A stretch of 47,378 nucleotides of DNA from Actinobacteria bacterium UBA2279 (GCA_002347365.1 DDWT01000021.1:1-47378), one strand, 5' to 3'; positions 16,081 through 25,661 are shown, numbered from the stretch's first letter. Notes: a model not told the origin generated them from the sequence alone. Numbers and translations: made by a program.

Positions 16081-17043
16081 ATGGATATGCCCACGTTGAC
16101 CATCGGCACCAGAACCGCCCGGCTGCCTATAGTGCAGGGCGGCATGGCCGTGCGTATATCCCTGAGCCCACTGGCCGCCGCGGTCGCCGATGCCGGTGGC
16201 ATCGGCGTCATCGCCGGTTCGGGACTGACGCCCAAGGAACTGACCGCCCAGGTGCACGCTGCGCGCGCGGTCACAGACGGTGTCATCGGCGTGAACATCA
16301 TGGTCGCCGTCAGCAACTTCAAACAACTCGTACACGCAGCCATCGCAGCAGGTGTGGACCTCGTCATAGCAGGCGCCGGCTTCTCGCGTGACGTCTTCGG
16401 TTGGTGCCAGGAGGCCGGTGTCGAAATGGTCCCGATCGTCGGTTCAGAGCGCGTGGCAAAGCTTTCGCAGCGTTTCGGGGCCTCGGCCGTCATCGTCGAA
16501 GGGTACGAAGCCGGCGGCCATCTTGGTACTGACGAACTCATGCTCGAGCTGCTGCCACGCATCACCGATTCCGTGGATCTGCCGGTCATCGGCGCGGGTG
16601 GCGTCGTGACCGGTGCCGACATCAAGCGCGCCCTGGATGCGGGCGCAGCCGGTGTACAGATGGGATCGCGGTTCGCAGCGACGGTCGAATCGTCGGCTCC
16701 GGACGCGTTCAAAGAGATGTACGTCCGGGCCACCGATGACGACATCATCATCACCAAGAGTCCGGTGGGCCTCCCTGGGCGCGCCATACGCAACCCGCTC
16801 ACCGAGCGGCTCGCCGTCGGGGACTACCCGCCCATAGAGCGCTGCGTCACCTGCCTGAAAGCTTGCGGCAAGGAGTACTGCATCATGGACAAGCTCGTTC
16901 GCGCACAAGGCGGCGACCTCACCGATGGTCTGGTCTTTGCCGGCTCTTCGGCTGCGCGCGTTCATGACATCCCGACCGTGCAGGTCCTGATGGACCGCCT
17001 TGCAGCTGAGTGGCGAACCGCCGGCGAAGGAGCCGCATCATGA
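16081..17043 (+). CDS. second FabK-like / nitronate monooxygenase family flavoprotein
   Basis: A 320-residue FMN TIM-barrel protein of the nitronate monooxygenase/FabK superfamily. It shows LPIVQGGMAVR, GGIGVIAGSG, VEGYEAGGHLG (His147), VIGAGGVVTG and GVQMGSRF. Unlike the fabK product upstream, its C-terminus carries four cysteines in CVTCLKACGKEYC (255, 258, 262, 267), possibly a metal or Fe-S site. ATG 16081 is used; ATG 16087 is also possible because GGAGG at 16072-16076 suits either. The gene overlaps fabF by ATGA. It may be an enoyl reductase for another substrate class or a detoxifying monooxygenase; sequence alone does not decide. Confidence 0.82.
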   Translation: MDMPTLTIGTRTARLPIVQGGMAVRISLSPLAAAVADAGGIGVIAGSGLTPKELTAQVHAARAVTDGVIGVNIMVAVSNFKQLVHAAIAAGVDLVIAGAGFSRDVFGWCQEAGVEMVPIVGSERVAKLSQRFGASAVIVEGYEAGGHLGTDELMLELLPRITDSVDLPVIGAGGVVTGADIKRALDAGAAGVQMGSRFAATVESSAPDAFKEMYVRATDDDIIITKSPVGLPGRAIRNPLTERLAVGDYPPIERCVTCLKACGKEYCIMDKLVRAQGGDLTDGLVFAGSSAARVHDIPTVQVLMDRLAAEWRTAGEGAAS

Positions 17044-18266
17044 GAAGGGTCGCTGTCACCGGCCTGGGCTGTGTCTCGCCGGTAGGTATCGGCGTCGACG
17101 CGGCATGGGCGTCCATCATCGAGGGACGTTCCGGCATCGCCACCATCACGTCGTTCGATGTCAGTCAGTACGCCACCCGCTTCGCCGGAGTGGTCGATGA
17201 CTGGGATCCCAGCCGCTGGCTGGATTCCAAGGAAGCCCGGCGCATGGCTCGCTTTCAGCAGTTCGCGGTGGTTTCCGCTGACGAGGCGGTCGCCGACTCG
17301 GGTCTGGTGATCGATGACTCGAACGCGGAACGCGTCGGCGTCATCGTCGGTTCCGGCATCGGCGGACTCGGCACGATGGAGGAGCAGGCGGGCGTACTCG
17401 CCGAGCGCGGTCCTTCACGAGTGAGTCCGGTTCTCGTACCGATGATGATCGTGGACCTAGCTGCGGGTCACATTTCGATCCGTACCGGGGCCCGGGGGAT
17501 CAACTTCGCTCCGGTTTCCGCATGTGCGACAGGCAACCACGCCATTGGAGAGGCCGGTGAAGCGATCCGCAGAGGTTCTGCGGATGTGATCATCGCTGGC
17601 GGCTTCGATTCCGGCGTGACGCCACTGGGCCTTGCAGGCTTCTGCGCCGCACGCGCTCTGTCGACCCGCAACGATGACCCGCTGGGTGCCTCGCGCCCGT
17701 TCGATGCGGGCCGTGATGGTTTCGTCATGGGAGAAGGCGGCGCGACCCTCGTCCTTGAAGAGTGGGAGCACGCCGAAGCACGTGGCGCGCACATCTATGC
17801 GGAACTCGTTGGCTACGGCGCAACCGCCGACGCATACCACATCACCGCCCCCGCGCCGGACGGTAACGGCGCCCGCCGGGCGATGATCCAGGCCCTCGAC
17901 CAGGCTGGCTACGAGCCGTCCCGCGTCGGCTACATCAACGCACACGGAACGTCCACCCAACTCGGCGATGCTGCTGAGACGGGCGCGATCAAAGCCGTCT
18001 TCGGTGCAGACGCGCCTCCGGTCTCGTCGACGAAGTCCATGACGGGACACCTTCTCGGTGGCGCTGGCGCCCTCGAAGCAGTGTTCTGCGTACTGGCACT
18101 GGAGAATGGCGTTCTTCCTCCCACGGTCAACCAGACCGATCCGGATCCGGCGTGTGACCTCGACTACGTTCCCAACGTTGCGCGCTGCGCATCCATCGAA
18201 GCCGTGCTAAGCAACTCCTTCGGTTTCGGAGGGCACAACGCCACACTCCTGTTCGCCCGGGCGTAG
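17040..18266 (+). CDS. fabF: beta-ketoacyl-ACP synthase II
   Basis: Elongating condensing enzyme of type II fatty acid synthesis, 408 residues. The Cys-His-His triad is complete: Cys162 in VSACATGNHAIG, His302 in NAHGTSTQLGD and His337 in SMTGHLLGGAGALEA, with Lys332. The C-terminal NSFGFGGHNATLLF is typical. ATG 17040 overlaps the preceding stop, and AAGGAG at 17027-17032 is 7 bases upstream. It is the only elongating synthase seen in the window. Confidence 0.97.
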   Translation: MRRVAVTGLGCVSPVGIGVDAAWASIIEGRSGIATITSFDVSQYATRFAGVVDDWDPSRWLDSKEARRMARFQQFAVVSADEAVADSGLVIDDSNAERVGVIVGSGIGGLGTMEEQAGVLAERGPSRVSPVLVPMMIVDLAAGHISIRTGARGINFAPVSACATGNHAIGEAGEAIRRGSADVIIAGGFDSGVTPLGLAGFCAARALSTRNDDPLGASRPFDAGRDGFVMGEGGATLVLEEWEHAEARGAHIYAELVGYGATADAYHITAPAPDGNGARRAMIQALDQAGYEPSRVGYINAHGTSTQLGDAAETGAIKAVFGADAPPVSSTKSMTGHLLGGAGALEAVFCVLALENGVLPPTVNQTDPDPACDLDYVPNVARCASIEAVLSNSFGFGGHNATLLFARA

Positions 18267-18268
18267 CC

Positions 18269-18985
18269 ATGAACGTCGACCGCGAAACCCGCATCGCGAA
18301 GGCCGAGGGGCTTCTCGGCGTACACTTCGACGACACGGGGCTCCTCATCGAAGCGCTGACCCATCCGTCATATGCCTCGGAGAATGAGGACGTCGTAGGC
18401 TATGACCGGCTGGAGTTTCTCGGCGATTCGGTCATGGGCTTCATCGTGGCCGACCACCTGTTTCGAGAACGTGCCGATCTGCCGGAGGGAATGCTCACCC
18501 GGCTCAAGATCGGAGCAGTCGCCGGCGAGGTCCTTGCCGTGGTCGCGGAAGGCCTTGGACTCGGTCCGCTGATTCGAATGGGCAAGGGCGCCGCTCGCTC
18601 CGGCAGTCACAACCGCAGCAGTGTTCTCGAGAACTGCCTCGAGGCGCTCATCGGCGCTGTCTACATCGACCAGGGCCTCGACACAGCCAGATCCCTTGTG
18701 ATGCGACTACTCTCCGAGTACCTCAATGACACGCCCGTACCGCCCTCAGACCCCAAGTCCGCGCTGCAGGAGCTCGTGCAGATCGACGGGGGCATGCCGC
18801 CTTCATACCGCATCGTCTCCACAACCGGGCCACCGCATGACCGGATCTTTGTCGCCGAGGCCATCGTGCACGGTCGTCCGCTGGGCACCGGCACGGGACC
18901 GTCCAAAAAGGAAGCCGAGAAGGCCGCCGCAAGTGACGCGCTCAACGCGCTCAACACGGATGAAGCGACGTCGCCTGATGAGTGA
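18269..18985 (+). CDS. rnc: ribonuclease III
   Basis: Double-strand-specific endoribonuclease that processes rRNA precursors and structured mRNAs. The 238-residue chain has the N-terminal nuclease domain with the signature YDRLEFLGDSVM (Glu49, Asp53) and the second acidic cluster NCLEALIGAVYID, then a C-terminal double-stranded-RNA-binding domain (about 165-232, PKSALQELVQ to PSKKEAEKAAASDAL). ATG 18269 lies 2 bases after the fabF stop with no distinct ribosome-binding site, suggesting coupling. The rnc-smc-ftsY order is conserved widely. Confidence 0.96.
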   Translation: MNVDRETRIAKAEGLLGVHFDDTGLLIEALTHPSYASENEDVVGYDRLEFLGDSVMGFIVADHLFRERADLPEGMLTRLKIGAVAGEVLAVVAEGLGLGPLIRMGKGAARSGSHNRSSVLENCLEALIGAVYIDQGLDTARSLVMRLLSEYLNDTPVPPSDPKSALQELVQIDGGMPPSYRIVSTTGPPHDRIFVAEAIVHGRPLGTGTGPSKKEAEKAAASDALNALNTDEATSPDE

Positions 18986-19005
18986 CGCGACGGTCGAGCT
19001 GCGCC

Positions 19006-19034
19006 TTGACCAACTCGCGCTGTGTTAGCATAGT
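19006..19034 (+). promoter_or_regulatory. candidate smc promoter
   Basis: TTGACC (19006-19011) and CATAGT (19029-19034) are spaced by 17 bases in the gap between rnc and smc; TAGCAT (19026-19031) is an alternative -10 with a short spacer. It would drive smc-ftsY and the secretion genes. Confidence 0.5.
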
Positions 19035-19099
19035 CGCGTCCTTTTGACGCACACGCGTCGCTCTAGAAACGACGTATGTCACCAGCAGAAAGGTCAGCG

Positions 19100-22000
19100 T
19101 TGTACCTCAAGTCGCTCACGCTCAAGGGGTTCAAGTCATTCGCCGACCGCAGCAAGCTCTCATTGGAGCCTGGCGTGACGGTGATCGTCGGTCCGAACGG
19201 TTCGGGCAAGTCCAACATCTCCGACGCGGTCCTGTGGGTACTCGGCGAGCAGTCGGCCAAGTCGCTGCGCGGAAACTCGATGGAAGACGTCGTATTCGCC
19301 GGCTCATCCGCCAGGCAGGCGGTGGGGATCGCCGAGGTCGATCTTTCTTTGGACAACAGTGATGGCACGCTGCCCCTAGAGTTCAACGAGGTCATCATCA
19401 CGCGCCGTATGTTCCGCAACGGCGAGAGCGAGTACTTGATCAACCAGTCACCGTGCCGGCTCATGGACATCCAGGAGCTCCTTCACGACTCCGGCCTTGG
19501 CCGCGACACTCATTCGATCATCAGCCAAGGCCGACTCGATGAGGTCTTGAACAGCAAGCCCGAGGACCGTCGCGCGCTCATCGAGGAGGCCGCAGGCGTT
19601 CTCAAGCACAAGAAGCGCAAGGAGCGCGCCCTACGCAAACTGACATCGATGGATGTGCATCTCGACCGCATCAAAGATGTCATCACCGAGATCGACCGCC
19701 AGCTGCGACCGCTCCAACGCCAGGCAAGCAAGGCCGCAGAGTACCGCGAGCTGTCAGGCGAACTCAAAGACCTTGAAGTCCAGCTCGCCGTCTCTGACCT
19801 CCGGGATCTTCAGTCTCGCTGGGACGGACTTCAGAAGCGGGAACGGGAGCAGGACGCCGAGGTGGAACTCGCACGGTATCGTCTGGCCGAGAAGGACCGC
19901 GAGCTCTCCAAGTTCCAGTCGCTACTCGAGGAGAAGGGCCTGTTCGTAGGCGACCTCTCTGAGCAGCGTCGACGCCTCCAGTCGGTACTGGAGCGCGTCA
20001 ACTCCGGCCTGCTCCTGCTCGAGGAGAAGGGCAAGAACCTCGTCGAGCGGCTGTCCGAGCTTCGTGCGAAGGTCCACCACAGCGAAACACGACTGACACA
20101 GCGCAGCTCCGAGCTTCAGCAGATCGCCGAAGAACGCGCTGTGACCGAGGCCCGCATCAGTGCTTTGTACACCCAGCTCGGCGAGGTTCGCCGCGAAGCC
20201 GAGGCGACCAAGAAGCTGCGCCTTGCTGCCGAGGAGACGCTCGCGCGCGTCACATCCGAGCAGCGCCGGGCACGCAAGGAGATAGACGACGCCCGTGCGG
20301 ATCTGTCATCCATCACGCAGGCGCTATCATCGTTCACCCTCGAGACCGAGATGCTCGCCGAGCGCGCGGCTGCACTCAAACAACAGCGATCGGGCGTTTT
20401 CGCCACCCTGTCCGCGCGGCGAACCCGTATCGAGCAACTGCAGGCCGACCTGGATCACAGCAGGCGTGAACTCGCGTTGGCGGAACAGGAAGTCGACAAG
20501 CACGTCCGGCTCACCGACTCTCGGAGGGCAGAGCTCGCACGGCGCCGGGATGATCTCACCGAGGTCCGCGCGGAGATACGCGCGCTTGAAGAGGTGGACC
20601 GTGCATTCGATGCCGCGTCGCCCGCACTCGCATGGCTACTGCAAAAAGATAAGCAGCTCCCCGAAGTGATAGGTCCCGTCACGGACGCGATCACGGTACC
20701 GGAGGAGTACGAGCGACTCGTCGAGAGCGCTCTGGGCGGAGACGTCTTCTGCGTCCTGGTTCGCAGTCGCAAAGCGGCAACGACCGTGGTGGCGACCCTT
20801 GAGAAGCAGAACGCGGGTGACTACTCGGTCATGCCCGTCGATTCCGGGCCGATACCTTTCGACCCTGAAGGTCCGGGAGTCCGTCTCGCAGACGCAATCG
20901 GATGCCCCGACGACGTTCGCACCGCCATCGAAGGACTGGTGGGCGACATACGCGTCGTCGATACCCTCGAGCAAGCTCTACGGGCTGCGGGGGCACCGGG
21001 CGCTGTCTCGCGTTACGCCACGCGCAAGGGTCATGTCGTATCGCCGAGCGGAAAGGTTCGCGTCGGTCCCAATCTGACCGAGGACGCGGGTGTGCTCGCG
21101 CGCAAACGGCGCCTTGCGGATCTTCGCGATGCGCTCGGCGCGACAGAGGCGGGGGTCGGGGAGACTGAAGCCGCTGTGGTCGGTTCCGAGGAAGCTCTGG
21201 CAATCTGCCAGCAACACGCACTCGAGCTCGGGCAACGTGTAGCCGCACTCAGCGGCGAGGAGGCCTCGGGACGTGAGGAGATCGGTCGTTTGGAGCAGGC
21301 CGTCACCGATCTCGACAAAGAAGCGGGGACGATCGACGTGCGCACGCGTCAGATCGAGGAGAAGACCGCCAAAGACAGACCACAGGAGCGGCAGCTGCAG
21401 GAGAAGATATCCGCTGCCGAGATACTCATCGAACAGCTCGAGGAAGAGGCCGCCGCCCGTCGGGAAGAGCGCGACACGCGTTTCCGGGAGGAGACTGAAG
21501 TCGCCAACCGGCTCTCGACGTGCCAGGTTGAGATCGCTGCGGTTTCCGAGCGTGAAGTGCACCTGAAGCGACGTCATGGCTCCACCATCGCCGAGACCCG
21601 GGAGCTCGACTCCCTGGTTGCACAGAGCAAGGCCACTGAAGAGGCCCTGGAAGCGCTCAGGGGCCGCCTGCAACCACTGCATGATCTCTACTCGCAGCTG
21701 CTCGAACGCGCGGAACACTGGGCCGTCAGGCTTCGCGACCGTGCTCGCTTCGAACAGGCTGACAGCGAGTCTCTGCGTACGACGATCCACACCGCACAGG
21801 ACGGGGTGCGTATCGCCCAGGCGGATCTGGAAACGGTCAACGAGGCCATGGGCTCGATCCGTGTTGAGAAGGGCCAACTGGAGGTCCAGGTCACAACGGC
21901 GGTCAGCCGTATCGTAGAGGACCTCGGCGTGCCACTTGAACGTGCTCTCGAAGCTCCGCTTCTGGCGGACCGTGAGCCTGCCATCGACCGGATGCAGCGA

Positions 22001-22666
22001 CTCCGCAAGCGCATCGCCAACCTGGGACCCGTCAATCCCGTGGCGGTCGAGGAGTTCGACCAGCTCCAACAACGTCGGGACTACCTCCAGCAGCAGCTCG
22101 ACGATCTCAACGCCAGTCGCAGAGCGCTTCAGAAGATCGTCTCGGCTATCGATCGCAAGATCCGCGAGCGCTTCTTGGAGACGTTCGAGCTGGTTGACCG
22201 CCACTACCAGGAGGTCTTCTCCGTGCTCTTCCCGGGTGGTCAGTCGTCACTGACGCTCACCGACCCCGATGACCCGGAGTCTACAGGCGTCGAGGTCATC
22301 GCACAGCCGAGAGGGAAGCGTCTTTCCAAGATGTCCCTGCTCTCCGGTGGAGAGAAGTCGCTGACCGCGCTCGCACTTCTGTTCGCCGTCTATCGGACGC
22401 GCCCGTGCCCCTTCTACATCCTGGACGAAGTAGAAGCCGCCCTTGACGACACCAACCTTCGCCGTTTCATCGCCTTCGTTGACAGCCTGCGTCACCACAC
22501 CCAGTTCCTCGTTGTCAGCCACCAGCGCCGCACGATGGAGATGGCTGACGTGTTGTACGGCGTGTCGATGCAGTCCGATGGCGTGAGCAAGGTAGTCAGC
22601 CAGAAGCTCGAGCAGGCTATGCGTACCGTCAAGGAGGTGCCGGCTAATGGCGCAGGCGTGGTATGA
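19100..22666 (+). CDS. smc: chromosome segregation ATPase SMC
   Basis: Large coiled-coil ABC-type ATPase that organises and segregates the chromosome. With a TTG start at 19100 (MYLKSLTLKGFKSF) it has 1188 residues, the usual SMC size. AAAGGT at 19089-19094 favours this start, though ATG 19076 gives 8 more residues. Order: Walker A GPNGSGKS (31-38), long coil, hinge (about 510-670, VIGPVTDAITVPEEY onward), return coil, then signature LLSGGEKSLTALAL and Walker B FYILDEVEAALDD. The kleisin partners ScpA/ScpB are not in the window. The end overlaps ftsY by 20 bases. Confidence 0.96.
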   Translation: MYLKSLTLKGFKSFADRSKLSLEPGVTVIVGPNGSGKSNISDAVLWVLGEQSAKSLRGNSMEDVVFAGSSARQAVGIAEVDLSLDNSDGTLPLEFNEVIITRRMFRNGESEYLINQSPCRLMDIQELLHDSGLGRDTHSIISQGRLDEVLNSKPEDRRALIEEAAGVLKHKKRKERALRKLTSMDVHLDRIKDVITEIDRQLRPLQRQASKAAEYRELSGELKDLEVQLAVSDLRDLQSRWDGLQKREREQDAEVELARYRLAEKDRELSKFQSLLEEKGLFVGDLSEQRRRLQSVLERVNSGLLLLEEKGKNLVERLSELRAKVHHSETRLTQRSSELQQIAEERAVTEARISALYTQLGEVRREAEATKKLRLAAEETLARVTSEQRRARKEIDDARADLSSITQALSSFTLETEMLAERAAALKQQRSGVFATLSARRTRIEQLQADLDHSRRELALAEQEVDKHVRLTDSRRAELARRRDDLTEVRAEIRALEEVDRAFDAASPALAWLLQKDKQLPEVIGPVTDAITVPEEYERLVESALGGDVFCVLVRSRKAATTVVATLEKQNAGDYSVMPVDSGPIPFDPEGPGVRLADAIGCPDDVRTAIEGLVGDIRVVDTLEQALRAAGAPGAVSRYATRKGHVVSPSGKVRVGPNLTEDAGVLARKRRLADLRDALGATEAGVGETEAAVVGSEEALAICQQHALELGQRVAALSGEEASGREEIGRLEQAVTDLDKEAGTIDVRTRQIEEKTAKDRPQERQLQEKISAAEILIEQLEEEAAARREERDTRFREETEVANRLSTCQVEIAAVSEREVHLKRRHGSTIAETRELDSLVAQSKATEEALEALRGRLQPLHDLYSQLLERAEHWAVRLRDRARFEQADSESLRTTIHTAQDGVRIAQADLETVNEAMGSIRVEKGQLEVQVTTAVSRIVEDLGVPLERALEAPLLADREPAIDRMQRLRKRIANLGPVNPVAVEEFDQLQQRRDYLQQQLDDLNASRRALQKIVSAIDRKIRERFLETFELVDRHYQEVFSVLFPGGQSSLTLTDPDDPESTGVEVIAQPRGKRLSKMSLLSGGEKSLTALALLFAVYRTRPCPFYILDEVEAALDDTNLRRFIAFVDSLRHHTQFLVVSHQRRTMEMADVLYGVSMQSDGVSKVVSQKLEQAMRTVKEVPANGAGVV

Positions 22667-23561
22667 GCGCCTCACTGACGGCCTGGCACGCACCCGCGAG
22701 TCGCTTCAGGGCCAGTTCAACGTCTTGCTGCGCAAGGGCCCCGATCTGGACGCCGAGTTCTGGAGTGACCTCGAAGACGCCCTGATCGCCGCTGATATGG
22801 GGGCCGTCGCTGTAGCGGAGATCGTCGATCGGCTTCGCGACAGCGCGACCCGTAAGGCGCTTCCCGACGCGCAGGCCGTGCTCGATCACCTCGTTCGCGA
22901 GATCGCCGATGAGGTGCGAACCGATGAGGGTGATCTTCTCGAGGAATCGCCGCTCACGGTACTTGTTGTGGGGATCAACGGCACCGGCAAGACGACGACC
23001 GTCGGCAAACTGGCGAAGGCCCTCACCGACGGCGGACGCCGTGTCGTCATCGGATCCGGGGACACGTTCCGGGCCGCCGCCATCGAACAGCTTCGGGTCT
23101 GGGCGTCTCGTGCAGGCGTTCCGGTCATCGAGCGGGAGCGCGGTACCGACCCTGCATCCGTATGCTTCGATACGCTGCGTGCGGCAGAAGCGCAAGGTTC
23201 CGATCTCGTACTCATCGACACTGCCGGTCGTCTGCATACTTCTCCGGACCTCATGGCAGAACTTCAGAAGGTCCACCGCGTTACCGAGCGGGAAAGCCGT
23301 TGGCCGGTCAAGGTCATCCTTGTGATGGATGCCACCACAGGACAGAACGGCATCGTCCAGGCTCGCGAGTTTCATCGCGCGCTTGGCCTGGACGGTATCG
23401 TGCTCACCAAGCTCGACGGGACCGCCAAAGGCGGAATCGTCGTCCAGGTCGTACGCGACCTGGGGCTTCCCGTCCTTCGCATCGGCGTGGGTGAGGGCGT
23501 CGAGGACCTCCGCCCGTTCGATGCCGATGAGTTTGCCAGAGCTCTCATCGCCGGAGACTGA
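22647..23561 (+). CDS. ftsY: signal recognition particle receptor FtsY
   Basis: SRP-receptor GTPase that docks ribosome-SRP complexes at the membrane. The 304-residue protein has an N domain (about 1-95) and a G domain with GINGTGKTTTVGKLA (G1, about residue 109), DTAGRLH and TKLDGTAKGG, ending in GVGEGVEDLRPFD. It lacks the long acidic A domain of E. coli FtsY, as is common in Gram-positive bacteria. ATG 22647 is inside the end of smc, with AAGGAGGTG at 22631-22639 as its ribosome-binding site. Confidence 0.96.
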   Translation: MAQAWYERLTDGLARTRESLQGQFNVLLRKGPDLDAEFWSDLEDALIAADMGAVAVAEIVDRLRDSATRKALPDAQAVLDHLVREIADEVRTDEGDLLEESPLTVLVVGINGTGKTTTVGKLAKALTDGGRRVVIGSGDTFRAAAIEQLRVWASRAGVPVIERERGTDPASVCFDTLRAAEAQGSDLVLIDTAGRLHTSPDLMAELQKVHRVTERESRWPVKVILVMDATTGQNGIVQAREFHRALGLDGIVLTKLDGTAKGGIVVQVVRDLGLPVLRIGVGEGVEDLRPFDADEFARALIAGD

Positions 23562-23562
23562 C

Positions 23563-24108
23563 ATGGACGCGGGCGAGCTGAAGTTCATCCCATTCCGCGA
23601 ACGCGACAATCGCTACGTTCCCCTCGTTGTGGTACTCGCTTTGATACTGGTCGGATTGTGGCTCCTCTTCGGGGTCGCCTACGCGGCCGAGTACGTCGAC
23701 GGCGACTCGATGCTCAACACACTGGCATCGGGCGACCGGATGCTCATGACGCGATCGTATCCGGTGCCCGCGCGTGGGGACATCGTCTCAGCCGATGTCG
23801 TTGTCGATGGAACCCCCGACCGCATCCTCAAGCGGATCGTCGCTCTGCCGGGAGACACTGTCGAAGTACACGGCGACAACGTCTGGGTCAACGGCGTGAT
23901 CGCCACCTGGCCCGGGGTCATCATCGGGCCCGATGACACGTTCCATCTCGGCCCGTTCGAGATTCCGAGCGGGGAGGTATACCTGCTCGGCGACAATCGG
24001 CCCGTCTCGCTCGACAGCAGGTTCATCGGATCTGTCCCGATTCCCCAGATCGCAGGCCGGGCTGTTGCGATCTTCTCACCGCTCACACATGCAGGGCGGA
24101 TTGACTGA
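23563..24108 (+). CDS. lepB: signal peptidase I (first of three)
   Basis: Membrane serine protease that removes signal peptides from exported proteins, 181 residues. A transmembrane segment lies at about 18-42; the catalytic Ser49 is in DGDSM and Lys90 in ILKRIVALPGD, followed by LLGDNRPVSLDSR. This places the active site on the extracellular side. It differs from the other two copies in its short N-terminus and in having DGDSM instead of PTGSM. ATG 23563 starts just after the ftsY stop with GGAG at 23553-23556. Its place between the two SRP GTPase genes suggests a secretion operon. Confidence 0.9.
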   Translation: MDAGELKFIPFRERDNRYVPLVVVLALILVGLWLLFGVAYAAEYVDGDSMLNTLASGDRMLMTRSYPVPARGDIVSADVVVDGTPDRILKRIVALPGDTVEVHGDNVWVNGVIATWPGVIIGPDDTFHLGPFEIPSGEVYLLGDNRPVSLDSRFIGSVPIPQIAGRAVAIFSPLTHAGRID

Positions 24109-24162
24109 CTCTGACGCTGCCCGTAGCCTAGGAAGACCGCACACTGCCCCCGTGGAGGTCCA

Positions 24163-25518
24163 ATGTTCGAAAGTCTCTCCGACCGCCTGCAAGGCGTTCT
24201 CTCCAAGCTCAAGGGACGCGGCCGCCTAAGCGAGGCCGATGTCGACGCTGCCATGAGGGAAGTGCGGCTTGCGCTTCTCGAGGCTGACGTCAACTTCAAA
24301 GTCGTCAAGGAGTTCGTGGCCAACGTTCGCGCACGTGCAGTTGGTGCCGACGTCATGAAGAGCCTCACCCCGGGCCAGATGGTCGTCAAGATCGTGCTTG
24401 AGGAGCTCACCTCACTGATGGGTGGCAACGAGGCCAGGTTGGTGCTTACGAGCCGGATCCCGAACGTCATCATGCTTGTCGGCCTGCAGGGCTCAGGTAA
24501 GACGACTGCTGCAGCCAAGCTGGCAAGCCATCTTCGTAAGCAGGGCAAACACCCCATGCTGGTCGCTTGTGACGTCTACCGTCCCGCCGCCATCGACCAG
24601 CTTGAGGCGCTCGGTCGAGAGCTGGACGTCCCCGTCTTCCGTGGGGAGAGTAGCGATCCGGTGGCCATCGCCCAGGCTGCCGTCAAAGACGCTGTGGCGC
24701 GCATGCGGGACGTCGTCATCGTCGACACCGCAGGGCGTCTCCACATCGATCCGGAAATGATGGCCGAGGCCTCTGCCATCAAGAGGGCCATAAGGCCCGA
24801 CCAGATCATCATGGTCGTCGACGCGATGACCGGACAGGACGCGGTCACGGCTGCCCTGGCATTCGCGCAGCGCGTGGAGTTCGATGGGGTCATCGTATCG
24901 AAGCTGGACGGCGACGCCCGCGGAGGCGCGGCCCTTTCGGTCAAGGCCGTCACTGGAAAGCCCATCATGTTCGCCAGCGTCGGTGAGAAGCTCGACGCGC
25001 TCGAGGTCTTCTATCCCGAGCGGATGGCGAAACGCATCCTCGGCATGGGAGATGTCGTCTCGCTCATCGAGAAGGCTCAAGAGAACATGGATACCGAGCT
25101 CTCTGAAGATGCCGAGACGCGACTGAGAGAGGGACGCTTCACACTCGACGACTTCCTCGGCCAGCTCAGACAGCTCAAGAAGATGGGATCCGTCTCCGAC
25201 CTGCTGGCCATGCTCCCCGGCGCCGGGCGACTGCCCAAAGACGCCAAGATCGATGAAAGTGCGCTTGCCCGAACAGAGGCGATCATCCAGTCGATGACAG
25301 TGGCGGAGCGTGCGAAGCCGTCGATCATCTCCGGTTCGCGCAGAGAGCGCATTGCCGCGGGAGCCGGCGTTACCGTGTTCGATGTCAACCAGATGCTGAA
25401 ACAGTTCGCTGAAGCGCAGAAGATGGTCAAGCAGCTTCAGAAGATGCAGGGCGGCGGGAAGGGCAAGGGCAAGCGTCGCGGTGGCTTCAACATGCCCGGG
25501 ATGGGTCGACCGTTCTAG
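24163..25518 (+). CDS. ffh: signal recognition particle protein Ffh
   Basis: SRP54 GTPase that binds signal sequences on nascent membrane proteins and 4.5S RNA. The 451-residue protein has N and G domains with GLQGSGKTTAAAKLA (about residue 107), DTAGRLH, and SKLDGDARGGAAL, then the methionine-rich M domain (about 300-451) with FTLDDFLGQLRQLKKMG and IISGSRRERIAAGAG. The C-terminus is Gly/Lys/Met-rich. GGAGG at 24154-24158 precedes ATG 24163. Together with ftsY upstream it gives the protein core of the SRP pathway; no SRP RNA gene was seen here. Confidence 0.97.
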   Translation: MFESLSDRLQGVLSKLKGRGRLSEADVDAAMREVRLALLEADVNFKVVKEFVANVRARAVGADVMKSLTPGQMVVKIVLEELTSLMGGNEARLVLTSRIPNVIMLVGLQGSGKTTAAAKLASHLRKQGKHPMLVACDVYRPAAIDQLEALGRELDVPVFRGESSDPVAIAQAAVKDAVARMRDVVIVDTAGRLHIDPEMMAEASAIKRAIRPDQIIMVVDAMTGQDAVTAALAFAQRVEFDGVIVSKLDGDARGGAALSVKAVTGKPIMFASVGEKLDALEVFYPERMAKRILGMGDVVSLIEKAQENMDTELSEDAETRLREGRFTLDDFLGQLRQLKKMGSVSDLLAMLPGAGRLPKDAKIDESALARTEAIIQSMTVAERAKPSIISGSRRERIAAGAGVTVFDVNQMLKQFAEAQKMVKQLQKMQGGGKGKGKRRGGFNMPGMGRPF

Positions 25519-25566
25519 GTAGGCGCCACATACTCCCTCGGCTACTGGAGCTGTTCCTCTTGCGCT

Positions 25567-25595
25567 TTGACCCCGCTACGCTCTTGGCATATCAT
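25567..25595 (+). promoter_or_regulatory. promoter of the rpsP operon
   Basis: TTGACC (25567-25572), a 17-base spacer and TATCAT (25590-25595) form one of the best promoter matches in the window, within the 143-base gap between ffh and rpsP. Transcription would leave a leader of about 60 bases. Confidence 0.65.
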
Positions 25596-25617
25596 TAGCA
25601 GTCGCTCTTGCTCAGAA

Positions 25618-25641
25618 GTGGTCGCCCGCATGGGGCGCCAC
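25618..25641 (+). other. hairpin in the rpsP leader
   Basis: GTGG-T-CGCCC pairs with GGGCG-CCAC (9 pairs with one bulged T, 5-base loop). It ends just ahead of the rpsP ribosome-binding site, and no T-run follows, so it is more likely a leader structure than a terminator. Confidence 0.45.
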
Positions 25642-25661
25642 CTTACACGGAGGTGAACGTT

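Noticed and set aside
20978..22204. 408-codon open frame on the minus strand opposite smc
   Set aside because: Antisense shadow of the SMC return coil; the long frame follows from high GC content and biased codon use.
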